Positions 1 through 5,688 of a stretch of DNA of 5,869 nt are shown in pieces (positions within the stretch are counted from its first letter, which is position 1; every line of letters begins with the position of its first letter). Where the stretch lies: contig JANYCM010000227.1 in assembly GCA_025360285.1 (NCBI GenBank), positions 1 through 5,869 on the forward strand, written 5' to 3'. The notes below the pieces were generated by a model that did no database searches, had not been told where the DNA came from, and saw nothing but the letters and a program-made list of their open reading frames with translations. A program made the position numbers and the translations under genes. The DNA comes from Sphingomonadales bacterium. Lineage in GTDB: Bacteria > Pseudomonadota > Alphaproteobacteria > Sphingomonadales > Sphingomonadaceae.

Positions 1-261
1 CGAAAACATCTGCGAGATCAAGTAAAACTCAACACATTTTAACTACTTTGATTGAATAAAGATCGGCCGCCACGGGCGCTGTGGAGCTAGCGCTTTATCC
101 GGTACCGGCTCTATTGTGCCGTCCCGCTCGCTCTCCCGAGAGAGCGCAATAAACCGAGAGTGAGGAAGCTTGGGTCAGCGGTTGTGCCACGGATTCGTCC
201 GCCGATGCCGCAGACTACCACCTCGTTCCTCCCCTCCCTGTGGCGGCAGGCGAACGGCACC
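1..261. other. Left flank with no supported gene
   Basis: No gene can be supported in this stretch, which lies downstream of the cobT stop. Bases 1 to about 60 are clearly more AT-rich than anything else here; base 61 onward is GC-rich again. All three plus frames are open at base 1 and close at 25, 42 and 57. The frame closing at 25 (ending ICEIK) uses C- or G-ending codons at most positions, so it could be the last few codons of a gene that begins outside the window, but seven codons are too few to claim it. A short hairpin lies at 129-146. No T-run terminator for cobT is visible on the minus strand. Plus-strand open frames starting near 160-170 run into cobT antisense and look like shadows. 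Confidence 0.5.
129..146. repeat. Short hairpin downstream of cobT
   Basis: Bases 129-135 (CGCTCTC) pair perfectly with 140-146 (GAGAGCG) around a 4-base loop. It lies about 115 bases beyond the cobT stop. No T-run follows it on either strand, so it does not look like a canonical intrinsic terminator. It might protect or trim the cobT transcript 3' end, or have no role. Confidence 0.4.
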
Positions 262-2115
262 CTATTTCCGCCCGCGCGCCTTGCCGCCCTTGGCTTCGAA
301 CAGGCTGGCGAGCTGGTCGATAATGGTGCCGCCCAATTGTTCGGCGTCCATGATGGTTACCGCCTTGGCGTAATAGCGCGTCACGTCATGGCCGATGCCG
401 ATGGCGATGAGTTCAACCGGCGACCGACCCTCGATATGCTTGATGACCTGGCGGAGATGGCGTTCGAGGTAATTGCCGGTGTTGACCGACAAGGTTGAAT
501 CATCGACCGGCGCGCCGTCCGAAATCACCATCAGGATGCGGCGGTCCTCGCGCCGCGCCATCAGGCGGTCGTGCGCCCAGAGCAGCGCCTCGCCATCGAT
601 ATTTTCCTTCAGCAGGCCTTCACGCATCATCAGGCCCAGATTCTTGCGCGCCCGGCGCCACGGCGCATCGGCCTGTTTGTAGATGATGTGGCGCAGATCA
701 TTCAGCCGGCCGGGCTTTGCCGGCCGGCCGTCGGCCAGCCATTTCTCGCGCGCCTGGCCGCCCTTCCAGGCTCGGGTGGTGAAGCCCAGGATTTCGGTCT
801 TGACGGCGCAGCGTTCCAGCGTGCGGGCCAGGATGTCGGCGCAGATCGCCGCGATGCTGATCGGCCGGCCGCGCATCGATCCGCTGTTGTCGATCAGCAG
901 CGTCACCACCGTGTCGCGGAAATCGGTATCGCGTTCGACCTTGTAACTCATCGCATAGGCCGGATTGGTGACGATGCGGACCAGCCGGGCGGCATCGAGA
1001 ATGCCCTCCTCCTGGTCGAAATCCCAACTGCGGTTCTGCTGCGCCATCAGCCGGCGTTGCAGGCGGTTGGCGAGCTTTGTCACTGCCGATTGCAGCGGGA
1101 TCAGCTGCTGATCGAGATAGGAGCGCAGCCGGGTCAGTTCCTCCGCATCGCACAATTCCTCGGCGCCGATGATCTCGTCATGCGCCCTTGTATAGGCCTT
1201 ATAGTCGAAATCCGGCGGCAGGTCGGACATGGGGAGGTTGGGCCGCCACGGGGTCATGCCCTCCTGGCCTTCCTCGCCCATTTCGGCTTCGGATACCATG
1301 TCGGTATCCATTTCGACGTCGCGGGTTTCGCCGGCCTCGGCATCATCCTGCGAGGCTTCGGCGCGGGTTTCGGTGCTCTGGTCCTGGCCGCCCGAATCCT
1401 GTTCCTGTTCCTCGCCTTCATCGCCGGGCTGGTTTTCGTCGGCGCTGTCCTCGGTTTCGTCCGAATCCTCGGGTTCGGCATCGGGATCGGCGCCGAGGCC
1501 GAGATCGGACAACACCCGGCGCATCACCTGGGCAAAGGCCGCCTGGTCGCCCTGGGCGGCGACCAGATCGTCAAGATGCGCGCCGGCGCTGGCCTCGATG
1601 CCATCGCGCACCATGTCGATGGCGGCCTCGGCGATTTTCGGCGCCGGCTGCCCGGTCAGGCGTTCGCGCACCAGCAGGCCGAGCGCCGTTGCCAGCGGCA
1701 CTTCATCGGGGGTGCGGGCGCGCACGATCGGATCGGCACGGACGCGCATTTCGGTCATGCGATCGAGATTCTTGGCGACGCCGGCCATATCGGCACTGCC
1801 CAGCGCCTCGATGCGCGCCTGTTCGACGGCGTTCCAGATGTCGCGCGCCACCCCGGCATCGGGCTGATCGACATTGTGCAGCTTCATGTCGTGGTGGCGG
1901 CGGCGCAGCGCGAACGAATCGGCCCAGCCGCGCACCTCGGCAACCTGTTCGGCCGGCAATGCCCGGCCGGGTTGCGGCACCCGCGCCTGATCGCCGAAGC
2001 ACGATGGCTTGTCGGCGGTATAGGCCAGCTCCACCTCTGGCGCATGGCCCAGCGCGCGCAGCGTGGCGGCGACGGCGGCGCGGAAATCTTCGATGGGGTT
2101 TTCAGGGGCAGCCAT
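262..2115 (-). CDS. cobT: Cobaltochelatase subunit CobT (VWA/MIDAS protein)
   Basis: A 617-residue CobT. In aerobic cobalamin synthesis CobT partners the AAA+ protein CobS to drive ATP-dependent cobalt insertion by CobN (family knowledge). Residues ~1-205 are a helical N-terminal domain. Residues ~207-288 are a very acidic, low-complexity linker rich in Asp, Glu and Gln. Residues ~295-400 are a conserved connecting region, and ~403-610 a C-terminal von Willebrand A domain with the MIDAS signature DNSGS (409-413), a Thr pair at 446-447 and ISDG (531-534, Asp533). The length fits the family. I chose the ATG at 2115 (MAAPENPIED): the 33 codons upstream in the same frame, up to 2214, read as Pro/Arg-rich spacer. 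No strong ribosome site precedes it. Unlike the usual arrangement it does not directly follow cobS: a toxin-antitoxin pair and an opposite-strand gene lie between, so it needs its own promoter. No cobN is visible, so a role in cobalamin synthesis is not proven here. Confidence 0.95.
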   Translation of the reverse strand: MAAPENPIEDFRAAVAATLRALGHAPEVELAYTADKPSCFGDQARVPQPGRALPAEQVAEVRGWADSFALRRRHHDMKLHNVDQPDAGVARDIWNAVEQARIEALGSADMAGVAKNLDRMTEMRVRADPIVRARTPDEVPLATALGLLVRERLTGQPAPKIAEAAIDMVRDGIEASAGAHLDDLVAAQGDQAAFAQVMRRVLSDLGLGADPDAEPEDSDETEDSADENQPGDEGEEQEQDSGGQDQSTETRAEASQDDAEAGETRDVEMDTDMVSEAEMGEEGQEGMTPWRPNLPMSDLPPDFDYKAYTRAHDEIIGAEELCDAEELTRLRSYLDQQLIPLQSAVTKLANRLQRRLMAQQNRSWDFDQEEGILDAARLVRIVTNPAYAMSYKVERDTDFRDTVVTLLIDNSGSMRGRPISIAAICADILARTLERCAVKTEILGFTTRAWKGGQAREKWLADGRPAKPGRLNDLRHIIYKQADAPWRRARKNLGLMMREGLLKENIDGEALLWAHDRLMARREDRRILMVISDGAPVDDSTLSVNTGNYLERHLRQVIKHIEGRSPVELIAIGIGHDVTRYYAKAVTIMDAEQLGGTIIDQLASLFEAKGGKARGRK

Positions 2116-2316
2116 GGTGCGATGACTGTAGCAGCGCGGCGGGCGGCATTGCCAGTGCCGCGTTGGGCGCGGGCGCCGATGCTGCGTTGGGCGCGGCGGG
2201 CTGAGCGCCGGCAAGCAGTTGAATAGCGGGAACTTACTACAACTTTCGATCGTTGCAATTTGAAGACAGTTAACGCACTATGCATCGGGGGGGTTGTGTT
2301 ATGCGAAGGTTTGCTC
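2116..2316. promoter_or_regulatory. Divergent spacer between cobT and the PEP-CTERM gene
   Basis: This spacer must hold the promoters of both flanking genes, which are transcribed away from each other. The cobT-proximal part (to ~2220) is GC-rich and carries a perfect 13-base direct repeat, GCGTTGGGCGCGG, at 2160-2172 and 2184-2196. The part at 2221-2286 is distinctly AT-richer, as expected for a promoter. A weak plus-strand candidate is TTGCAA at 2253-2258 with CACTAT at 2276-2281 (17-base spacing; poor -10 match). A 14-codon mini-frame from the ATG at 2280 to the TAG at 2322-2324, preceded internally by a G-run, overlaps the start of the PEP-CTERM gene out of frame. Confidence 0.4.
2305..2309 (+). 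promoter_or_regulatory. Ribosome binding site fixing the GTG start at 2317
   Basis: GAAGG lies 7 bases before the GTG at 2317. The resulting protein begins directly with a compact secretion signal. The longer in-frame alternatives (TTG at 2260, GTG at 2296) lack a suitably spaced site and would put an unneeded ~19-residue leader in front of the signal peptide. Confidence 0.55.
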
Positions 2317-3012
2317 GTGCTTAGATTTTTGGCCCTCGGGCTGGCATTGTTGTCGGCGACCCCTGTTGCCGCGTCGCGCATCCTGAATGATGGCGTTGGC
2401 GGCGCGCTGCAGATCAACGCGTTTCAGCCGCTTGGCCAAAGCTTCACGGCGATTTCATCGCTGGTGACCAGCATCGGTTTCAACTTCCGCCGCTTTGATC
2501 CCGATATGCCGGTGGTGCCGATTACCATCAGCCTGTACGCCGGCACGGGCACCAGCGGCGCCCTGGTGGCGCAGCGCACCTTCACCCTGACCAGCGACAC
2601 GGGCTTCACCGATGTGGCGTTCGACAACACGCCGGTGATCACCGGCCATGTCTATACCGCCGCGCTGACCTCGGCCTCCACCTATCAGGGCGTCGTCTAT
2701 ACCAAGAACAGCTATGCCGGCGGGCAATTGACCAGCCCCAGCCCGATCCTGGCGCTGGTCGATCCGCGCGGCAACGGCGCCAACAAGGACCTGGCGTTCC
2801 GCGTCATCGGCCTGACGCCGGGCATCCCGCGCATTCCCAAGCCGCCCGTGCCGGCCTTTGCGGCGCGCGGCCTGGCATCGGCAGACGATGATTTTGCGGC
2901 GGCGAACTTCAACATGGCCGCGGTGCCGGAACCGGCGCAATGGACGCTGCTGGTGGCGGGGTTCGGCCTGACCGGCGCGGCGCTGCGGCGGCGGGTGGCG
3001 GCGGCCGCCTGA
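2317..3012 (+). CDS. Secreted PEP-CTERM sorting-domain protein
   Basis: A 231-residue exported protein of unknown function. From the GTG at 2317 the N-terminus is a typical signal peptide: Arg3, a hydrophobic Leu/Ala core to ~residue 15, and a likely cleavage after PVAA (~residue 19). The mature part (~20-150) is rich in Thr, Ser, Gly and aromatic residues in alternating strands, which suggests a beta-sandwich (inference). The C-terminus has the full tripartite sorting signal: PEPAQW at ~204-209, a hydrophobic segment containing GFGLTG, then Arg-Arg-Arg near the end. In known systems such proteins are exported, processed by an exosortase in the inner membrane and sorted to the surface, often alongside exopolysaccharide genes; neither type is in this window. 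The stop lies 6 bases from the oppositely oriented toxin stop, with no terminator between. The gene interrupts the cobS-cobT order on the opposite strand. Confidence 0.85.
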   Translation: MLRFLALGLALLSATPVAASRILNDGVGGALQINAFQPLGQSFTAISSLVTSIGFNFRRFDPDMPVVPITISLYAGTGTSGALVAQRTFTLTSDTGFTDVAFDNTPVITGHVYTAALTSASTYQGVVYTKNSYAGGQLTSPSPILALVDPRGNGANKDLAFRVIGLTPGIPRIPKPPVPAFAARGLASADDDFAAANFNMAAVPEPAQWTLLVAGFGLTGAALRRRVAAAA

Positions 3013-3018
3013 CAGGGG

Positions 3019-3405
3019 CTACCAGAGGGTCTTGCAGCCGAAGCTGGCAAAGGCCGGGTCGCGGGTGACGACGGTAAGGTTTTCCACCAGCGCCTGGGCG
3101 GCGATCAGGCGGTCAAAGGGGTCGCGGTGATCACCGGGCAGCAGGCCGGCGCGCAAGGCGTGGCTTTGGGTGATCGCCAGGCCTTCAAAACCATTGGCGG
3201 CCATCAACGCCGGAAAGCGGGTCATCGGATCACTGAATTCTGACAGCTTGCCGATGCGGAACTTGATGGCGATTTCGATGGTCGACACAGCGCTGACCAG
3301 CACAGGCTGCGTGGCGGCGAGCAACGCCGCGCGCACCGGCGCGCTTAACTGGGGCGCATCAAGCCACCACCAGATCGCGGCATGGGTATCCAGCAGCAGC
3401 GCCAC
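3019..3405 (-). CDS. VapC-like PIN-domain ribonuclease toxin
   Basis: A 128-residue PIN-domain protein, the expected length for a VapC toxin. Such toxins are Mg-dependent endoribonucleases that cut specific RNAs (often tRNA or rRNA) and stop growth when the antitoxin is lost (family knowledge). The acidic active-site set is complete: Asp6 in LLLDTHAAIWW, Glu44 in STIEIAIK, Asp95 and Asp98 in HRDPFDRLIAAQA, and Asp116 in VVTRDP. It therefore looks active, not decayed. The start is a GTG at 3405, only 3 bases after the antitoxin stop, so translation is probably coupled. It is the second gene of a two-gene operon and ends 6 bases from the convergent PEP-CTERM stop. The RNA target cannot be predicted from sequence. 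The HxDPFDRLxxAQA pattern fits the PilT/COG3744-like branch of PIN toxins. Confidence 0.9.
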   Translation of the reverse strand: MALLLDTHAAIWWWLDAPQLSAPVRAALLAATQPVLVSAVSTIEIAIKFRIGKLSEFSDPMTRFPALMAANGFEGLAITQSHALRAGLLPGDHRDPFDRLIAAQALVENLTVVTRDPAFASFGCKTLW

Positions 3406-3408
3406 CGG

Positions 3409-3666
3409 TCACATGTCCCGAATTTTCTGCTCCCAGGCGTCGATGTCAGCCTCGGTCATCGCCGAGTCCATCGCATCATCGACGAGCGGCGCCAGTTCCG
3501 GCCAGCCGCCGGGTTGGCGCTTGAACGGCGGCGCGTCGGCAATCTTCACCAGCCGCGCATAGGGCTTGCCGGCCTTGGGAATGGTGATCTCTTCACCGGC
3601 ATGGGCGCGATCGAGCAGCTTGGAAAAGTGCGTCTTGGCTTCATGGACGTTGACGATGGCGGCCAT
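3409..3666 (-). CDS. Phd/YefM-type antitoxin of the VapC-like toxin
   Basis: An 85-residue antitoxin placed immediately before the PIN toxin. Residues ~1-42 match the Phd/YefM DNA-binding fold: MAAIVNVHEAKTHFSKLLDR followed by the GEEITIPKAGKPYARLV strand region. Residues ~43-85 form an acidic C-terminal tail, which in this family wraps the toxin and blocks its active site. The protein is expected to neutralise the toxin and to repress its own operon. The ATG at 3666 has a GGAG site 5 bases upstream, so the start is well supported. A tandem 9-base repeat at 3683-3700 lies just upstream and is a candidate operator. The pair is complete and could be mobile cargo inserted between cobS and cobT (inference). 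Confidence 0.9.
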   Translation of the reverse strand: MAAIVNVHEAKTHFSKLLDRAHAGEEITIPKAGKPYARLVKIADAPPFKRQPGGWPELAPLVDDAMDSAMTEADIDAWEQKIRDM

Positions 3667-3682
3667 GGGGGACTCCGCGAGA

Positions 3683-3700
3683 GGTTAGTCCGGTTGGTCC
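3683..3700. repeat. Tandem 9-base repeat, candidate antitoxin operator
   Basis: GGTTAGTCC (3683-3691) is followed with no gap by GGTTGGTCC (3692-3700), one mismatch. It lies 16 bases upstream of the antitoxin ATG, just beyond its ribosome site. Phd/YefM antitoxins autoregulate through short repeated sites overlapping their promoter, so an operator role is plausible, but this is inference from position. Confidence 0.35.
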
Positions 3701-3705
3701 ATGAG

Positions 3706-3729
3706 ACCCCGGCTGGCAAGCCCCGGGGT
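3706..3729. repeat. GC-rich hairpin between cobS and the antitoxin gene
   Basis: ACCCCGG (3706-3712) pairs with CCGGGGT (3723-3729) around a 10-base loop. No T-run follows on either strand, so it is not a standard intrinsic terminator. It sits 6 bases beyond the tandem repeat, in the region that must end cobS transcription and start the antitoxin operon. Confidence 0.4.
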
Positions 3730-3741
3730 TGGCCACTACGC

Positions 3742-3766
3742 CCCCTCTCCCTTGAAGGGAGAGAGG
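3742..3766. terminator. Hairpin just after the cobS stop, possible terminator
   Basis: Bases 3745-3753 pair perfectly with 3755-3763 around G3754 (in practice 7 pairs, CTCTCCC with GGGAGAG, and a 5-base loop). After one mismatch, two more pairs extend to 3742/3766. It begins 7 bases beyond the cobS stop, a good place for a transcript end. On the minus strand, where cobS is read, no T-run follows. The only T-run (AATTTT, 3767-3772) is on the plus strand, where no gene needs terminating. I therefore favour a transcript-stabilising stem or a dispersed intergenic repeat over a classical terminator. Confidence 0.35.
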
Positions 3767-3773
3767 AATTTTG

Positions 3774-4769
3774 TCAGCGCTTGCCCTTCACCGCCACGCT
3801 TTCGGGCAATTCCTCGCCGAACACCCGCTGGTAATATTCCGCCACAATGCCGCGTTCGGCCTCGTCGCACTTGTTGAGGAAGCTCAAGCGGAAGGCGAAG
3901 CCGATGTTGCCGAAGATGGTGGCGTTCTGGGCCCAGGTGATGACCGTGCGCGGGCTCATCACCGTCGAGATATCGCCGCCGATGAAGCCGGCGCGGGTCA
4001 TGTCGGCCACCTTGACCATGTTCGCCACCTGCTTGCGCCCGGCGTCATTGTCGAAGGCCTTTTCCTTGGCGACGACGATGGCGGTTTCGGTGTGGTGCGG
4101 CAGGTAATTCAGCGTCGTGACGATGTTCCAGCGGTCCATCTGGCCCTGGTTGATCTGCTGGGTGCCATGGTACAGCCCGGTGGTATCGCCCAGGCCGACG
4201 GTGTTGGCAGTGGCGAACAGCCGGAAATACGGGTTGGGGCGGATGACGCGGTTCTGGTCGAGCAGGGTCAGCTTGCCCTCCACCTCCAGCACGCGCTGGA
4301 TGACGAACATCACATCGGGGCGGCCGGCATCATATTCGTCGAAGACCAGCGCGGTGGGCGTCTGGAGAGCCCAGGGCAGCAGGCCTTCGCGGAATTCCGT
4401 CACCTGCTGGCCATCGCGCAGCACGATGGCGTCCTTGCCGATGAGATCGATGCGGCTGATGTGCGAATCAAGGTTGATGCGCACGCACGGCCAGTTCAGC
4501 CGGGCGGCGACCTGTTCGATATGCGTCGATTTGCCGGTGCCGTGATAGCCCTGGATCATCACCCGGCGGTTGAAGGTGAAGCCGGCGAGGATGGCCAGCG
4601 TCGTGTCCGGATCAAAGACATAGCTGGGGTCAAGATCGGGCACGCGCTCATCGGCCATCGAAAAGGCCGGCACCTGCATATCGATATCGACGCCGAACAC
4701 CTCCCGGGCGTCAACCTTGATATCGGGCGCCATCAGGGCGGTGTTGGAAACGGACATTGCTGTAGCCAC
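3774..4769 (-). CDS. cobS: Cobaltochelatase subunit CobS (AAA+ ATPase)
   Basis: A 331-residue AAA+ ATPase of the CobS/MoxR-like group. With CobT it forms the ATP-driven motor of aerobic cobaltochelatase CobNST, which inserts Co2+ into hydrogenobyrinic acid a,c-diamide (family knowledge). An N-terminal extension (~1-60) precedes the ATPase core. Visible motifs are Walker A GYHGTGKST (74-82, Lys80), Walker B LVFDEYD (141-147, Asp144/Glu145), sensor-1 ATANT (186-190) and MDRW (Arg213), a possible arginine finger. All key residues are present, so it should hydrolyse ATP. The start chosen is a GTG at 4769, 5 bases after the J-domain gene stop and with GGAG 11 bases upstream inside that gene; the ATG at 4757 is the main alternative. 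It is almost certainly co-transcribed with the J-domain gene. cobT, its usual partner, begins about 1.66 kb beyond the cobS stop. Confidence 0.95.
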   Translation of the reverse strand: MATAMSVSNTALMAPDIKVDAREVFGVDIDMQVPAFSMADERVPDLDPSYVFDPDTTLAILAGFTFNRRVMIQGYHGTGKSTHIEQVAARLNWPCVRINLDSHISRIDLIGKDAIVLRDGQQVTEFREGLLPWALQTPTALVFDEYDAGRPDVMFVIQRVLEVEGKLTLLDQNRVIRPNPYFRLFATANTVGLGDTTGLYHGTQQINQGQMDRWNIVTTLNYLPHHTETAIVVAKEKAFDNDAGRKQVANMVKVADMTRAGFIGGDISTVMSPRTVITWAQNATIFGNIGFAFRLSFLNKCDEAERGIVAEYYQRVFGEELPESVAVKGKR

Positions 4770-4774
4770 TTGTC

Positions 4775-5353
4775 TCAGGACTCCGTCTTGAACGCGGGTG
4801 CGGATTTCAGGTGCGTATAGGCGTTGACGACGGCCTGCAACTTTCCTTCTTGCCCGCGGTCCCCCTCATTGCTGTCAGGGTGGTAGCGGCGGACGAGGCG
4901 TTTGTAGGCGCGGCGCACATCCGCCGCCGTTGCGGCATCGGTGAGACCCAGCGCCGCCAGCGCCTGGGCATCGCCGAATCCGGCCCAGCGGCGCGGGCGC
5001 GCGGGCGCGCGATCGCCGCCGAACAGATCATGCGCATCGCCGAAATGGAAGGATTCGCGGCCGCCCTTGCCCGTCGCGGCGCGCTCCCAGCCGGCGAGCG
5101 GCGATTGCGCCGCCTGGATTTCATCGGGGCTGAGGCCATCGAAGAAGTTATAGGACGCATTGAAGGCGCGGACATGTTCGAGGCACAGGAATTGCCAGCC
5201 GCCATCGCTGCCGGGCAGGCGGTTCGACAGCGGCGCGCGGAATTCACCGGGCAGCGCGCAACCGGGGTGGTCGCAGCCGGCGGGTTCGGGGCGTTCGATG
5301 CGGCCATGCAGGCGGCCGGCGCGCTTGGGCGCTTCAGGCTGTTCAGCGGAAAT
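4775..5353 (-). CDS. Small protein with C-terminal J domain (DnaJ-like co-chaperone)
   Basis: About 192 residues from the start chosen here. The C-terminal ~128-185 is a J domain with the HPD tripeptide at 158-160, in RRAYKRLVRRYHPDSNEGD. That motif stimulates DnaK ATPase, so the protein probably recruits DnaK to a client. There is no Gly/Phe region or DnaJ zinc centre, so it is not housekeeping DnaJ. The N-terminal part has Cys27-x4-Cys32 and Cys57-x2-His60, a possible small metal site, then a linker (~100-125). The stop is 5 bases before cobS, indicating an operon. The start is uncertain. The frame is open to a GTG at 5458, inside divergent bolA, but those 35 extra residues look like non-coding translation and lack a ribosome site. 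The ATT at 5353 has AAGGGA 9 bases upstream and gives a natural N-terminus (MSAEQPEAPK). TTG at 5428 is another option. Confidence 0.85.
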   Translation of the reverse strand: MSAEQPEAPKRAGRLHGRIERPEPAGCDHPGCALPGEFRAPLSNRLPGSDGGWQFLCLEHVRAFNASYNFFDGLSPDEIQAAQSPLAGWERAATGKGGRESFHFGDAHDLFGGDRAPARPRRWAGFGDAQALAALGLTDAATAADVRRAYKRLVRRYHPDSNEGDRGQEGKLQAVVNAYTHLKSAPAFKTES

Positions 5354-5354
5354 G

Positions 5355-5385
5355 TTGCAATGTCCCTTGGGGTTGCCGGTATAGG
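5355..5385 (+). promoter_or_regulatory. Candidate bolA promoter in the divergent spacer
   Basis: TTGCAA (5355-5360) and TATAGG (5380-5385) are 19 bases apart, a little long, and would start transcription near 5392, some 20 bases before the bolA ATG. On the opposite strand the same bases read TATACC (5378-5383), a possible -10 for the J-domain gene. The two promoters may therefore overlap back to back. This rests on inspection only. Confidence 0.3.
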
Positions 5386-5412
5386 GTGATCCGGCAGAGG
5401 AAAAACCGACAT

Positions 5413-5688
5413 ATGGGCAGAGTGGCAAGCGAAATCGAGGTGCGGCTGCGCGCCGCACTGGCCCCGGCGGCGCTGGACATCGTCGATGACAGCGAATCGC
5501 ACCGCGGCCATGCCGGGCATGACGGCAGCGGCGAAAGCCATTTCACTGTCCACATCACCGCCGCCGCCTTTGCCGGCACATCGCGCGTGGCGCGGCAACG
5601 GCTGGTCTATGCGGCGCTGGGCGATCTGATGGCGCCGGGCGGCGTGCACGCGCTGATCATCAAGGCGATGGCGCCTGGGGAGGCTTGA
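5413..5688 (+). CDS. bolA: BolA family protein
   Basis: A 91-residue BolA-family protein, the normal length. BolA proteins pair with monothiol CGFS glutaredoxins and bind or pass on Fe-S clusters; E. coli BolA also affects transcription and cell shape (family knowledge). Visible family features are the N-terminal helix EIEVRLRAAL (7-16), the central HRGHAGHDGSGESHFTVHI block (30-48) and the C-terminal VHALIIKA (78-85) with the invariant His79. The ATG at 5413 has AGAGG 12 bases upstream; a GTG at 5422 is a second possibility. It diverges from the J-domain/cobS operon. The last 67 bases, including the stop, are repeated inverted at 5803-5869. The class (BolA-like or IbaG-like) cannot be settled by eye. 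Confidence 0.92.
   Translation: MGRVASEIEVRLRAALAPAALDIVDDSESHRGHAGHDGSGESHFTVHITAAAFAGTSRVARQRLVYAALGDLMAPGGVHALIIKAMAPGEA

Noticed and set aside
160..498. Plus-strand open frame of 112 codons near the left end
   Set aside because: Most of it is antisense to the CobT VWA C-terminus; the part before 262 has no family features or ribosome site.
2116..2214. 33-residue N-terminal extension of CobT
   Set aside because: Pro/Arg-rich and partly made by a 13-base DNA repeat; the ATG at 2115 begins family-like sequence.
571..2226. Long plus-strand open frame (551 codons) opposite cobT
   Set aside because: It is fully antisense to a clear CobT, has no recognisable domain and is biased to Gly/Ala/Arg/Ile as expected for a high-GC shadow; the other plus-strand frames at 1188-2204 and 1229-1867 are shadows too.
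3012..3666. Toxin-antitoxin pair as a decayed remnant
   Set aside because: Both frames are intact, of normal length, tightly spaced, and the PIN acidic residues are all present.
3771..4820. Plus-strand open frame (349 codons) opposite cobS
   Set aside because: Antisense to CobS, whose Walker A, Walker B and sensor motifs are intact; the protein is His/Asp-rich shadow sequence with no domain.
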